Origin: an uncultured bacterium
Lineage (GTDB): Bacteria > Patescibacteriota > Minisyncoccia > Moranbacterales > GWC2-37-73
Direction of reading: 5' to 3'
NCBI GenBank assembly: GCA_903866285.1
Contig: CAIPMZ010000106.1
Coordinates: forward strand, 1-14,378
DNA length: 14,378 nucleotides
Below the pieces are notes generated by a model. It worked only from the letters and a program-made list of their open reading frames with translations, was not told the origin of the DNA and made no database searches. Made by a program: the position numbers and the translations under genes. This document shows positions 7,033-13,550 of this stretch, piece by piece; the stretch's first letter is position 1, and each line of letters begins with the position of its first letter.

Positions 7033-9173
7033 TGGAAAATGATATCGCTTTTTTTGCAAAAACTAATTTTAGAAATCAGGAACGAGTCTTCGGGATTAAA
7101 ACGGATGATCGGCGGCGGCATATGTATATCATCGGAAAAACCGGTATGGGAAAAACTAACCTGCTGGAAAATTTGGTGGTCCAAGATATCCGCAATGGGC
7201 ATGGCATTTGCTATATCGATCCGCACGGCGACACCGCGGAAAAACTTTTAAAGGCGGTCCCAGCTAATCGCATTAATGACGTTATCTATCTAAACCCTTC
7301 GGACCAAAATTTCCCGTTGGCGTTTAACGTGATGGAATCGGTTGACCCTGATTATCGTCATCTCGTTTCTTCTGGCCTCATCGGAGTTTTTAAAAAGATT
7401 TGGGCGGATTCTTGGGGGCCTCGGTTGGAATATATTTTGCGTAACGCAATCTTGGCGTTGCTAGAATATCCAGGCAGTACGCTGCTTGGCGTCACGCGAA
7501 TTTTAGTTGATAAAAAATATCGCGAGCGCGTCGTTGATAAAGTGACGGACCCAGTGATCCGGCAATTTTGGGTGGATGAATTTCCAAAATGGAGCGATAA
7601 AGTTATTCAGGAAGTTGTTTCGCCGATTCAAAATAAAGTTGGTCAGTTTCTTTCAAGCTCGCTGATTCGAAATATTGTGGGCCAAACTCAATCGTCTTTT
7701 GATATTCGCGAAATTATGGATAGTCGAAAAATCCTAATTTTAAATTTATCCAAGGGTCGCATCGGCGAAGATAATAGCGCCCTGTTAGGGGCGATGATGA
7801 TTACGAAAATTCAGCTGGCCGCGATGGGTCGGGTCGATATTCCGGAAGATACGCGAAAAGATTTTTATCTTTACGTGGATGAATTCCAAAACTTTGCGAC
7901 GGAATCTTTTGCGAATATTTTATCCGAAGCGCGAAAATATCATTTGAATTTAATTTTAGCGAACCAATATATTACCCAGATTGATGAAAAAGTTCGCGAT
8001 GCGATTTTCGGAAACGCCGGGACGATTATTTCTTTTCGGGTAGGCGCGATGGACGCCGAATTTCTCGAAAAGGAGTTTGAACCGGTTTTTATGCAAAATG
8101 ATATCGTGAATTTACCGAAGTATAATATTTATTTGAAACTGATGATTGACGGAATTGCGGGCGACGCTTTTTCGGCCAAAGTTCTGCCGCCAATCTATAT
8201 TGAAGATACGGCTGAAAACGAGGAAAAGATTATTGCCTCCTCGCGAGAGCGCTACGCTTCAAGTAAGACTGAAGTTGAGGATAGTATTTCCAGGTGGGCA
8301 GGCGTTATGCCAGCGGGCGGTTTTCAGACTGTAAATAAGCCGCCGGAGGCTCAGCACCAGCGAATTCCTAATCCAGCCGCTAATTTTCAGGCTACCCGCC
8401 CCGCGCAAGCTTTTACGCCCCAGCCTCAACCTGGGTCAAATTCAAGGCCCTCAACGCAAGCCACTAGCGTCCAAGCCCCCGCTAGGCCCCAGCAAGCGCC
8501 AAGCGTGCAGCCAAGGCCGATTACCCCTCAGCAACCCCTAGTTAAGCCTCTAATCACCCCAGCGCCACAAGTAGCGACTCAAGCACCGCGCCCACAGCCA
8601 GTCGTCTATACCCAAGCTCAAATTTCGGTTGAAAAAACCGAAATTAAGCTCCAAACCGAGCATTTTCAAGCTCCAGCTAAGCCACTTGAAGAAAATCCAG
8701 ATTATTACGTTAAGCCAGCCGATACGCGTCCGAAGTTTGAGGCGATTTGCGATATGTGCGCCGAGACGATTCAAGTTCCATTTCAGCCGGATGGTTCGCG
8801 CCCGACTTTTTGTAAAGATTGCTTGAAAGAATATCAGCGGATGACCGCTAAAGATAAACTAGCCCAGGAACAAAAGCACCAGCGTCAATTAGAAGATGCT
8901 CAAGCTGCCCAACCGTCCCAAGCAAGGTCAACAGCTAGCCCAGCGCAACCAGCGCCGGAAAAAATAGCTAGCGCAGTTGAACCAGCGTCAAAACCGGCGG
9001 TAAAAAATATTATTCAAAAAACTTATGCTCCCCAGGAGCAGCCGATGAGTCTTTCGCAGATGCAATATATTGCGCCCAAGAAATTTAATTCTGCGCGCCA
9101 AAAGCCCCAGGTTAACTTAAGCGAAGTTCGCAACCTAATTAACTCAGCGATTGGTTCAAAAGATCAAGCCTAA
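7032..9173 (+). CDS. VirD4/TraG-type DNA-translocation ATPase with C-terminal zinc motif
   Basis: A 713-residue P-loop ATPase of the HerA/VirD4/TraG type, likely pumping DNA or protein at the membrane. Walker A is GKTGMGKT (35-42), preceded by FRNQERVFGIKTDDRRRHMYIIG. Walker B is YVDEFQNFA (281-289, D283 and E284), followed by LILANQYITQI. The ATPase ends near 420. A Pro/Gln/Ala-rich, probably disordered linker spans about 430-570, then a motif C573-x2-C576-x17-C594-x2-C597, the CxxC-x17-CxxC domain. A second low-complexity stretch precedes the C-terminal segment SLSQMQYIAPKKF. No membrane segment is present; the partner at 5364 probably supplies it. The open frame continues upstream to 6981 without a standard start codon, reading FEFLLQG just before M1, so ATG 7032 is the first usable start. 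CAGGG lies only 1 nt upstream. Confidence 0.85.
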   Translation: MENDIAFFAKTNFRNQERVFGIKTDDRRRHMYIIGKTGMGKTNLLENLVVQDIRNGHGICYIDPHGDTAEKLLKAVPANRINDVIYLNPSDQNFPLAFNVMESVDPDYRHLVSSGLIGVFKKIWADSWGPRLEYILRNAILALLEYPGSTLLGVTRILVDKKYRERVVDKVTDPVIRQFWVDEFPKWSDKVIQEVVSPIQNKVGQFLSSSLIRNIVGQTQSSFDIREIMDSRKILILNLSKGRIGEDNSALLGAMMITKIQLAAMGRVDIPEDTRKDFYLYVDEFQNFATESFANILSEARKYHLNLILANQYITQIDEKVRDAIFGNAGTIISFRVGAMDAEFLEKEFEPVFMQNDIVNLPKYNIYLKLMIDGIAGDAFSAKVLPPIYIEDTAENEEKIIASSRERYASSKTEVEDSISRWAGVMPAGGFQTVNKPPEAQHQRIPNPAANFQATRPAQAFTPQPQPGSNSRPSTQATSVQAPARPQQAPSVQPRPITPQQPLVKPLITPAPQVATQAPRPQPVVYTQAQISVEKTEIKLQTEHFQAPAKPLEENPDYYVKPADTRPKFEAICDMCAETIQVPFQPDGSRPTFCKDCLKEYQRMTAKDKLAQEQKHQRQLEDAQAAQPSQARSTASPAQPAPEKIASAVEPASKPAVKNIIQKTYAPQEQPMSLSQMQYIAPKKFNSARQKPQVNLSEVRNLINSAIGSKDQA

Positions 9174-9197
9174 TTATTTTTTGAAAGCCAAATATCC

Positions 9198-9264
9198 CTC
9201 AGAGTTCATTCCGAGCGTAGCGACTTCGACCAAAGGGAGGAGTCGCGAAGTCGAGGAATCTGAG
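9198..9264. repeat. REP-like palindrome after the ATPase gene
   Basis: CTCAGA (9198-9203) and TCTGAG (9259-9264) form the outer arms. CATTCCGAGCG and GAGGAAT extend them, and CGACTTCG/CGAAGTCG (9221-9228, 9246-9253) make an inner stem. The wording is related to the element at 187-287. The 220-nt gap 9174-9393 holds this repeat and then the promoter at 9323. Confidence 0.6.
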
Positions 9265-9322
9265 CCCCGATCCCTGCTTGTCGCCCTCCGCGTAATTTCT
9301 TTTATTCAGCAATGCTCAGGGG

Positions 9323-9351
9323 TTTAACCCCGGAAGTTTTTATGCTATAAT
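9323..9351 (+). promoter_or_regulatory. Extended -10 promoter for the 9394-12137 operon
   Basis: TGCTATAAT (9343-9351) is a perfect extended -10. TTTAAC (9323-9328) at 17-nt spacing is a poor -35 that lies inside the palindrome GGGGTTTAACCCC, a possible operator or structural repeat. Predicted start of transcription is about 9358, leaving a leader of about 36 nt to ATG 9394. Confidence 0.6.
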
Positions 9352-9393
9352 ATCAGCGTAAATTTAGCAGGCTAATTTTTTAAGGTTAAAGAT

Positions 9394-9672
9394 ATGTTTT
9401 TATTAAGTCCCGATATAGATATGCAGTTAATAGTTTTTTTGGTTGTCATTACATTTATTGTTTGTTCGGTGGTAGCTTTTTTCGTGAAAGAAAAAATTAA
9501 AGTCGTCGTAGTTTTTTCAACCTTGGTGAATTTAATCTTTTTTTTGTTTGCAGTATTAGGAACTGAACTTTTTTATTTCTATGATATTTTGTGGCTCCGA
9601 ACTTTCGCAGTCCTTATCTGGCCGATTATTAATATTTTTCTAATTAATAAAATATTTTTTTCAAAAAGATGA
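9394..9672 (+). CDS. Small three-helix membrane protein of unknown function
   Basis: A 92-residue very hydrophobic protein with three likely membrane helices, at about 11-31 (QLIVFLVVITFIVCSVVAFF), 35-58 and 66-86, and basic residues at the loops and C-terminus (FFSKR). No family is recognised. AAGG about 7 nt before ATG 9394 is one of the few plausible ribosome binding sites in the window; ATG 9421 is an alternative start that removes nine residues. Its TGA overlaps the ATG of the next gene as ATGA, so the two are translationally coupled and probably work together: for example as a membrane anchor, maturation helper or export partner of the secreted hydrolase. That link is inferred from the overlap only. 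Confidence 0.7.
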   Translation: MFLLSPDIDMQLIVFLVVITFIVCSVVAFFVKEKIKVVVVFSTLVNLIFFLFAVLGTELFYFYDILWLRTFAVLIWPIINIFLINKIFFSKR

Positions 9673-12137
9673 AATCAAAGAGTAAACTAGTAATTTTTCT
9701 GCTAGTTTTTTGTTTTAGTTTTTCTTCGCTTTCCATCCTACCAGTAAAATACTCTCAAGCAGTTAATTCGGAAAGTATTAGTTCTGACCAGGATTGGTTT
9801 ATCAACAAGACGCTTGATAAGAATTTTGTAATTGAGGCAGGCGCCACTTTAACCGTGCATGAGGGAGTCACGCTGACTTTTGCCGGTGGCGACATTGAGG
9901 TGTTAGGAAAAATGATCGTAAAAGGAACCGTTGAAAAACCGATTAAAATGCTACGTGGCGAGGAGGCGCCATATTATTCAATCGACGTTTCTTCGGGTGG
10001 AAGTTTAGTAATGCAAAATGCAGATATTAGTGGCGCTGGCCAGCAAATGCTTTTGCTTTGGGGTAATCCTTTTATTAAATCCGCTAACGCAACCCCTTTG
10101 CGCGGTGCGATTAATATTTTTGGCGGCTCTTTGAATGTGCGAGCTTGTAATTTTCATGATAACGAAATTGCTATCGTCATTAATGAAACTGAAGCTAAAA
10201 ACATTCTAGTTAATCGTTCGCAATTTTTTAATAATTCGCAATACGACGTTATCTTTGATAGTAGCTTAGATAGCGAGTCGGTTAACTTTAAATTTAATTG
10301 GTGGGAAAAACCGGAGGGTCCCAAAAAAGTTTGCGAGGAAATAAACGCTCAGCAACATTGCTACTGGGAAAAAATTTCTGGCAACGTTGATTTTTCAAGC
10401 TGGCTCACGGTGAGAAATTTTCGCGACCCAGTTATTGTTATTCCTGGCGTGTTTGGATCGCAAGCAGAAGCTGGCATCTGGAAAATTGATCCAGTTTTTC
10501 ACGTTTACGATAATTTACTAGATAGTTTAGAAATGAACGGCTACACGACTGGAAAAGATTTATTTATTTTTCCCTATGATTGGAGAAAGAGTAACGTCGA
10601 AAATGCGGTTAGACTAAAATATAAAATAGCGGAAATTAAAACGATTGCTAATTGGCCAAAAGTAGATCTTGTCGCTCATTCAATGGGTGGGCTACTGGCT
10701 CGGCAGTATATTGAATCCAATGATTATCAAGATGATATTGATCAGCTAATTACCTTGGGAACGCCAAATAAAGGGGCGCCCGAAATTTATCCCCTCTGGG
10801 AGGCTGGTAAGTCTATTGGAGTTGTGCAGACTGGGATGAAGAAATTTTTAGAACAAGAGATGCGGGAGGCTGGCTATAGCGAGATGTTTGACTATATTAG
10901 AGAAAAGCCAATTTATCCAGCCAAAGAGCTTTTGCCAACTTATGAATATTTGTATGATTTAGAAAATAAGCGACCGCTCAGCTATCCTAGCGAGTATCCT
11001 TTTAATGAATTTTTGGCTAGCCTGAATAGCGAAGCCAAGCTCCAAAAGCTAACCAAAGTTGAATATGTAAAAATTGTTGGTAATGTCAGTAGTGATAGCA
11101 GTACGATTTCTAGCTTTGAAGTAATGAGACCCGACTTAGGAGAACTTTGGAAACATGGTTATCCGCTTGGTTTTGAAATTCCCGTGGTTGGAGACAGGGG
11201 TTCAATCAGAGGAAGAGGGGATGGAACAGTGCCAATCGCTTCAGCTGAAAGTATTGAAATCCCAGCCAATAATTATATTGAGCTGGATTCTTCTCATATT
11301 GATCTTCCAACAAAAGGCCAGAAAAATGTTTTAGAAGAGCTGACTGGTAGGAATCCAGCTTGGATAATAGATGACAGCCTTATTAAAAACATGCTTCAAT
11401 TTTTTGTCCATTCTCCCATCGACATCCAAATCATTTCGCCGAGTGGCGAGCGGGTGGGGAAGGATTTTGAAACAGGGGGAAGTTTTAATGAAATTGAAGG
11501 CGCTTTTTATTCTGGCTATGAAACTGAAAATGAATTTGTTACGATTCCAAATCCCGAGGAGGGGGAATATCGAATCTTGACGCAAGGGACGGGCAATGGA
11601 GCGTTCGAGGTCGAAGTGGTTAATCTTTCGCCTGACCCGGCTAAGGAAAATGAGGTTTTAGAATCGGTTGCGACCGTGAGCGGTACGGCTGAAACTAATA
11701 AGCCTCAGCAGCTAGCTGTTCAATTAACGGGCGAGCTCGTTACCGATAAAAATAAGCCAGCCGACCAGCCAGCTGAGCAGCCTACGCCAACACCTGACCC
11801 AGTCGTAACGCCTCCCGTAACTCCGCCGGTAGTAATTACGGAAAATCCCAATCCAACCTCCCAAGTTACGCAACCGACGGCTAAGCATAAAACTTCAAAA
11901 AAGAAAAAAGCTAAGAAAAAGAAAAAAACTAAAAAACCAGCCGTGAAAAAAGTGACTGTCCAAAAAAAGAAAGTCGCCAAAGTCGCCGGGATCTCTAAGG
12001 CCAAAGCTGTAAAACAAAAAAGCGCAGTCACTAAAACGCTCAATAATTTTACGAAAAAAGCCACCACCCTCTGGAACAACGCCACCACTAAGCTAAAAAA
12101 CCTCCTCCAAAGCCCGTTTAAATATTTTAGGCGGTAA
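9669..12137 (+). CDS. Secreted beta-helix/lipase-like alpha-beta hydrolase with lysine-rich tail
   Basis: An 822-residue exported protein. Residues 1-31 are a signal peptide (KSK, hydrophobic core, cleavage near YSQA). Residues about 45-250 show short repeating beta-strand units (GATLTVHEGVTLTFAGGD; GGSLVMQNADISGAG) typical of a right-handed beta-helix. From about 252 a lipase-like alpha/beta hydrolase of the LCAT/PGAP1 kind begins (DPVIVIPGVFGS). The nucleophile is S338 in AHSMGG, and likely partners are D518 (GRGDGTVP) and H543 (SSHIDLP), so the triad is complete. A possible beta-sandwich (576-690), a Pro/Thr linker (about 695-733) and a strongly basic tail (739-822; 13 Lys in the first 18 residues) with an amphipathic end follow. 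Substrate is unknown; lipid or ester hydrolysis at a cell surface is plausible. The tail could bind anionic polymers. Coupled to the membrane protein upstream. Confidence 0.85.
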   Translation: MKSKSKLVIFLLVFCFSFSSLSILPVKYSQAVNSESISSDQDWFINKTLDKNFVIEAGATLTVHEGVTLTFAGGDIEVLGKMIVKGTVEKPIKMLRGEEAPYYSIDVSSGGSLVMQNADISGAGQQMLLLWGNPFIKSANATPLRGAINIFGGSLNVRACNFHDNEIAIVINETEAKNILVNRSQFFNNSQYDVIFDSSLDSESVNFKFNWWEKPEGPKKVCEEINAQQHCYWEKISGNVDFSSWLTVRNFRDPVIVIPGVFGSQAEAGIWKIDPVFHVYDNLLDSLEMNGYTTGKDLFIFPYDWRKSNVENAVRLKYKIAEIKTIANWPKVDLVAHSMGGLLARQYIESNDYQDDIDQLITLGTPNKGAPEIYPLWEAGKSIGVVQTGMKKFLEQEMREAGYSEMFDYIREKPIYPAKELLPTYEYLYDLENKRPLSYPSEYPFNEFLASLNSEAKLQKLTKVEYVKIVGNVSSDSSTISSFEVMRPDLGELWKHGYPLGFEIPVVGDRGSIRGRGDGTVPIASAESIEIPANNYIELDSSHIDLPTKGQKNVLEELTGRNPAWIIDDSLIKNMLQFFVHSPIDIQIISPSGERVGKDFETGGSFNEIEGAFYSGYETENEFVTIPNPEEGEYRILTQGTGNGAFEVEVVNLSPDPAKENEVLESVATVSGTAETNKPQQLAVQLTGELVTDKNKPADQPAEQPTPTPDPVVTPPVTPPVVITENPNPTSQVTQPTAKHKTSKKKKAKKKKKTKKPAVKKVTVQKKKVAKVAGISKAKAVKQKSAVTKTLNNFTKKATTLWNNATTKLKNLLQSPFKYFRR

Positions 12138-12168
12138 AGAAGATATGGAAAGACCCTGCGGGAATCAA

Positions 12169-12216
12169 AAGGTTGAGCCTTGGGCAGAGCCTGGCAAATT
12201 CAAAAGGCTCAACCTT
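12169..12216. repeat. Hairpin repeat related to 5277-5311
   Basis: AAGGTTGAGCCTT (12169-12181) and AAGGCTCAACCTT (12204-12216) pair perfectly over 13 bp with a 22-nt loop. Both arms are preceded by TCAAA and followed by GGGC, so each arm also resembles the other as a direct repeat. The core AGGTTGAGCCT is shared with the hairpin at 5277. It occupies the gap 12138-12341 between the hydrolase and the toxin-antitoxin pair; no T-tract follows. Confidence 0.65.
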
Positions 12217-12303
12217 GGGCTCGGCAAGCAAGGGAAGCGGAAAATCAATCCTGCTCAAGGTTTTGGCGGGAATTTATCAACCAGGTAAAATTGGTGCTTA
12301 ACC

Positions 12304-12332
12304 TTGTTATATGTCGGTATTTATTCTATGAT
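12304..12332 (+). promoter_or_regulatory. Likely promoter of the MNT/HEPN pair
   Basis: TTGTTA (12304-12309, 4/6) and TATGAT (12327-12332, 5/6) are separated by 17 nt. Transcription would begin about 12339, two to four bases before ATG 12342, giving an almost leaderless mRNA and excluding the longer reading frame that opens at 12180 inside the hairpin repeat. Confidence 0.45.
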
Positions 12333-12341
12333 GAAAATAGT

Positions 12342-12629
12342 ATGATTTCAGAAATATATGTAAGTAAAATTAAAGAGATCTTGCAAAAACACCTCAATCT
12401 CAATGAGAAGGTTTTTGTTTTTGGCTCGAGTGTGGAAAATGAGAAATTTGGTGATGTGGACTTGGCTATTGTTTCCGAGCAGGCAGTGGATGACAAAATA
12501 TTGCGTCATGTTCGAGAAGATTTGGAAGAGTCAACCTTGCCATATAAATTTGATTTGGTGGATATTAATCAAACTAATGATCCATTTCGCACTCGCGTGC
12601 TAAATGGCCCAAAATTATGGATTATTTAG
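12342..12629 (+). CDS. MNT-family nucleotidyltransferase antitoxin
   Basis: A 95-residue minimal nucleotidyltransferase. The Pol-beta-type signature is FGSSVENEKFGDVDLAI: G28-S29, then D38 and D40 as metal ligands, with D71 (KFDLVD) as the likely third acid. In characterised HEPN/MNT modules this protein neutralises the HEPN partner by transferring AMP to its tyrosine. The frame is open back to 12180, but that extension reads through the hairpin repeat; ATG 12342 gives a normal family length and fits the promoter. Its last 13 nt overlap the HEPN gene. The active-site residues needed for AMP transfer are all present, so the antitoxin looks functional. No GCG Ala codon is used. Confidence 0.85.
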   Translation: MISEIYVSKIKEILQKHLNLNEKVFVFGSSVENEKFGDVDLAIVSEQAVDDKILRHVREDLEESTLPYKFDLVDINQTNDPFRTRVLNGPKLWII

Positions 12630-13012
12630 AAGAAAAAAGTGCACAACTTGAGCAAGCATTGAAAAAATGGAAGCAAGTCTTGGATATGCCATTTTCTGAT
12701 GTAAGTAGGGATGCATCCATTCAAAGATACGAATTTTCTTTTGAATTGCTTTGGAAAGTTGTGAAAAAATATCTCAAGGAAATAGAGGGCTTTGAATGCA
12801 ATTCTCCAAAATCATGTTTTCGAGAAATTCGCATGACGCTTGAATTGAGTGATTCTGACATCGAAACGTGCATAAGTATGACTGAAGATAGAAATTTGTC
12901 TGTGCACACATACTCAGAAGAAATGGCCAATGATTTATATGTAAAACTGCCAGAATATGCCAGAGTTGCAGAATTGATTTTAAAAAAGATAAAAGAAAAA
13001 GCAAAGCTCTAG
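12617..13012 (+). CDS. HEPN-domain toxin (HI0074/HepT type)
   Basis: A 131-residue all-helical HEPN protein, the ribonuclease partner of the MNT protein upstream. The catalytic motif is RNLSVHTY: R92-x4-H97-x-Y99, the R-x4-H-x-Y form in which the tyrosine is the AMP acceptor in studied pairs. The N-terminal part (EKSAQLEQALKKWKQVL; RYEFSFELLWKVVKKYL) matches the family's helices. The 13-nt overlap with the antitoxin gene implies translational coupling. Length and motifs are intact. It may act as a stabilisation module or as an abortive-infection defence; the sequence does not decide. Residues C61 and C67 are present but no zinc site is evident. Codon use is unlike the housekeeping genes (Ala as GCA/GCC only), supporting horizontal acquisition. 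Confidence 0.85.
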   Translation: MDYLEEKSAQLEQALKKWKQVLDMPFSDVSRDASIQRYEFSFELLWKVVKKYLKEIEGFECNSPKSCFREIRMTLELSDSDIETCISMTEDRNLSVHTYSEEMANDLYVKLPEYARVAELILKKIKEKAKL

Positions 13013-13060
13013 GAAAAATAGATAAAAACCTCACTAAGGTGTCTGAATTTGAAATTTTAA

Positions 13061-13077
13061 GTTTTAAATTTTAAAAC
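13061..13077. repeat. AT-rich palindrome before the ABC fragment
   Basis: GTTTTAAATTTTAAAAC is perfectly symmetrical around one T. The neighbouring 11-mer TTAAGTTTTAA (13057-13067) recurs at 13453-13463 on the other side of the ABC fragment. The remaining gap 13013-13198 is very AT-rich, with the short direct repeat AAACTTCAAA; a 20-codon ORF at 13095-13157 is too short to claim. Confidence 0.5.
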
Positions 13078-13198
13078 AAATCCTAAATTTAAAAATGGAT
13101 AAAATGAATAAAACACACAAAGATAGATATGAGCAGATTAAAAACTCAGCCAATTAAAACTGAATTAAAACTTCAAATTTAAAACTTCAAACTAAGCT

Positions 13199-13423
13199 AT
13201 GTCAGATATTGTAATCAGTGTTAAAAACGTTTCAAAAACATTCAAGATACCACATGAGAAGGTGTCTTCTTTGCGTGGTGCAGCTGTGAGCATGTTTTCG
13301 AGGAACAAGGGGTTTGAGGAATTCAAGGCGCTGGATGATGTGAGTTTTGAGGTGAAAAAGGGGGAGTTTTTTGTCTGCCTGACCAGGGGGATCATTGGGA
13401 GAAACGGTAGTGAATTCAATTGA
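13199..13423 (+). pseudogene. Truncated polysaccharide-export ABC transporter ATPase (Wzt/TagH-like)
   Basis: A 74-codon fragment. Residues 1-58 read like the N-terminus of ABC-2 type polysaccharide exporters' ATP-binding subunit: ISVKNVSKTFKIPHEK, then FKALDDVSFEVKKGEFF. Full-length proteins are usually 240-430 residues. The fragment continues with five unexpected residues VCLTR (13373-13387, an in-frame 15-nt addition) before GIIGRNGS, then switches to EFN and a stop. The Walker A lysine and everything after it are lost, so it cannot bind ATP normally. No permease or rest of the ATPase is present downstream. It is best explained as a recombination remnant of a polysaccharide locus into which accessory genes were inserted. 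Flanking AT-rich palindromes may mark the junctions. Confidence 0.7.
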
Positions 13424-13452
13424 TCTCTTTTGACGGGAGATAATCTCAAAAA

Positions 13453-13480
13453 TTAAGTTTTAAGTATACTTAAAACTTAA
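13453..13480. repeat. Perfect 28-nt palindrome upstream of the DUF3800 gene
   Basis: The two 14-nt halves are exact reverse complements, meeting at GTATAC; the outer part is TTAAGTTTTAAG. Part of it (AGTTTTAAGTAT) is repeated directly at 13497-13508, close to the -10 of the next gene, so an operator for a dimeric regulator is possible. It may instead be a repeat related to 13057-13077. Confidence 0.7.
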
Positions 13481-13525
13481 TAATAAACCAAAAATAGTTT
13501 TAAGTATAAATAATGTACATCTGGA

Positions 13526-13531
13526 TATAAT
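13526..13531 (+). promoter_or_regulatory. -10 box for the DUF3800 gene
   Basis: A perfect TATAAT lies 19 nt before ATG 13551, predicting transcription from about 13538 and a leader of about 12 nt. No good -35 is seen at the right distance (AGTATA at 17-nt spacing), so activation by a factor bound at the AT-rich repeats upstream is possible. Confidence 0.4.
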
Positions 13532-13550
13532 ATTTATTTTAGAAATAAAA

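Noticed and set aside
6913..7251. 112-codon ORF overlapping the ATPase start in another frame
   Set aside because: It starts in the repeat, shadows conserved Walker A codons of the real gene and has no recognisable protein features.
11720..12088. Minus-strand 122-codon ORF opposite the hydrolase tail
   Set aside because: Its Phe- and Gly-rich composition is the mirror of the Lys- and Pro-rich coding strand.
12180..12341. 54-residue N-terminal extension of the MNT antitoxin
   Set aside because: It translates the hairpin repeat, exceeds the family length and lies upstream of the likely transcription start.
13020..13050. Terminator after the HEPN gene
   Set aside because: Only a 4-bp ACCT/AGGT stem is possible and no T-tract follows.
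13095..13157. 20-codon ORF between HEPN and the ABC fragment
   Set aside because: Too short, no ribosome binding site, in random-looking AT-rich DNA; no support beyond an ATG and a stop.
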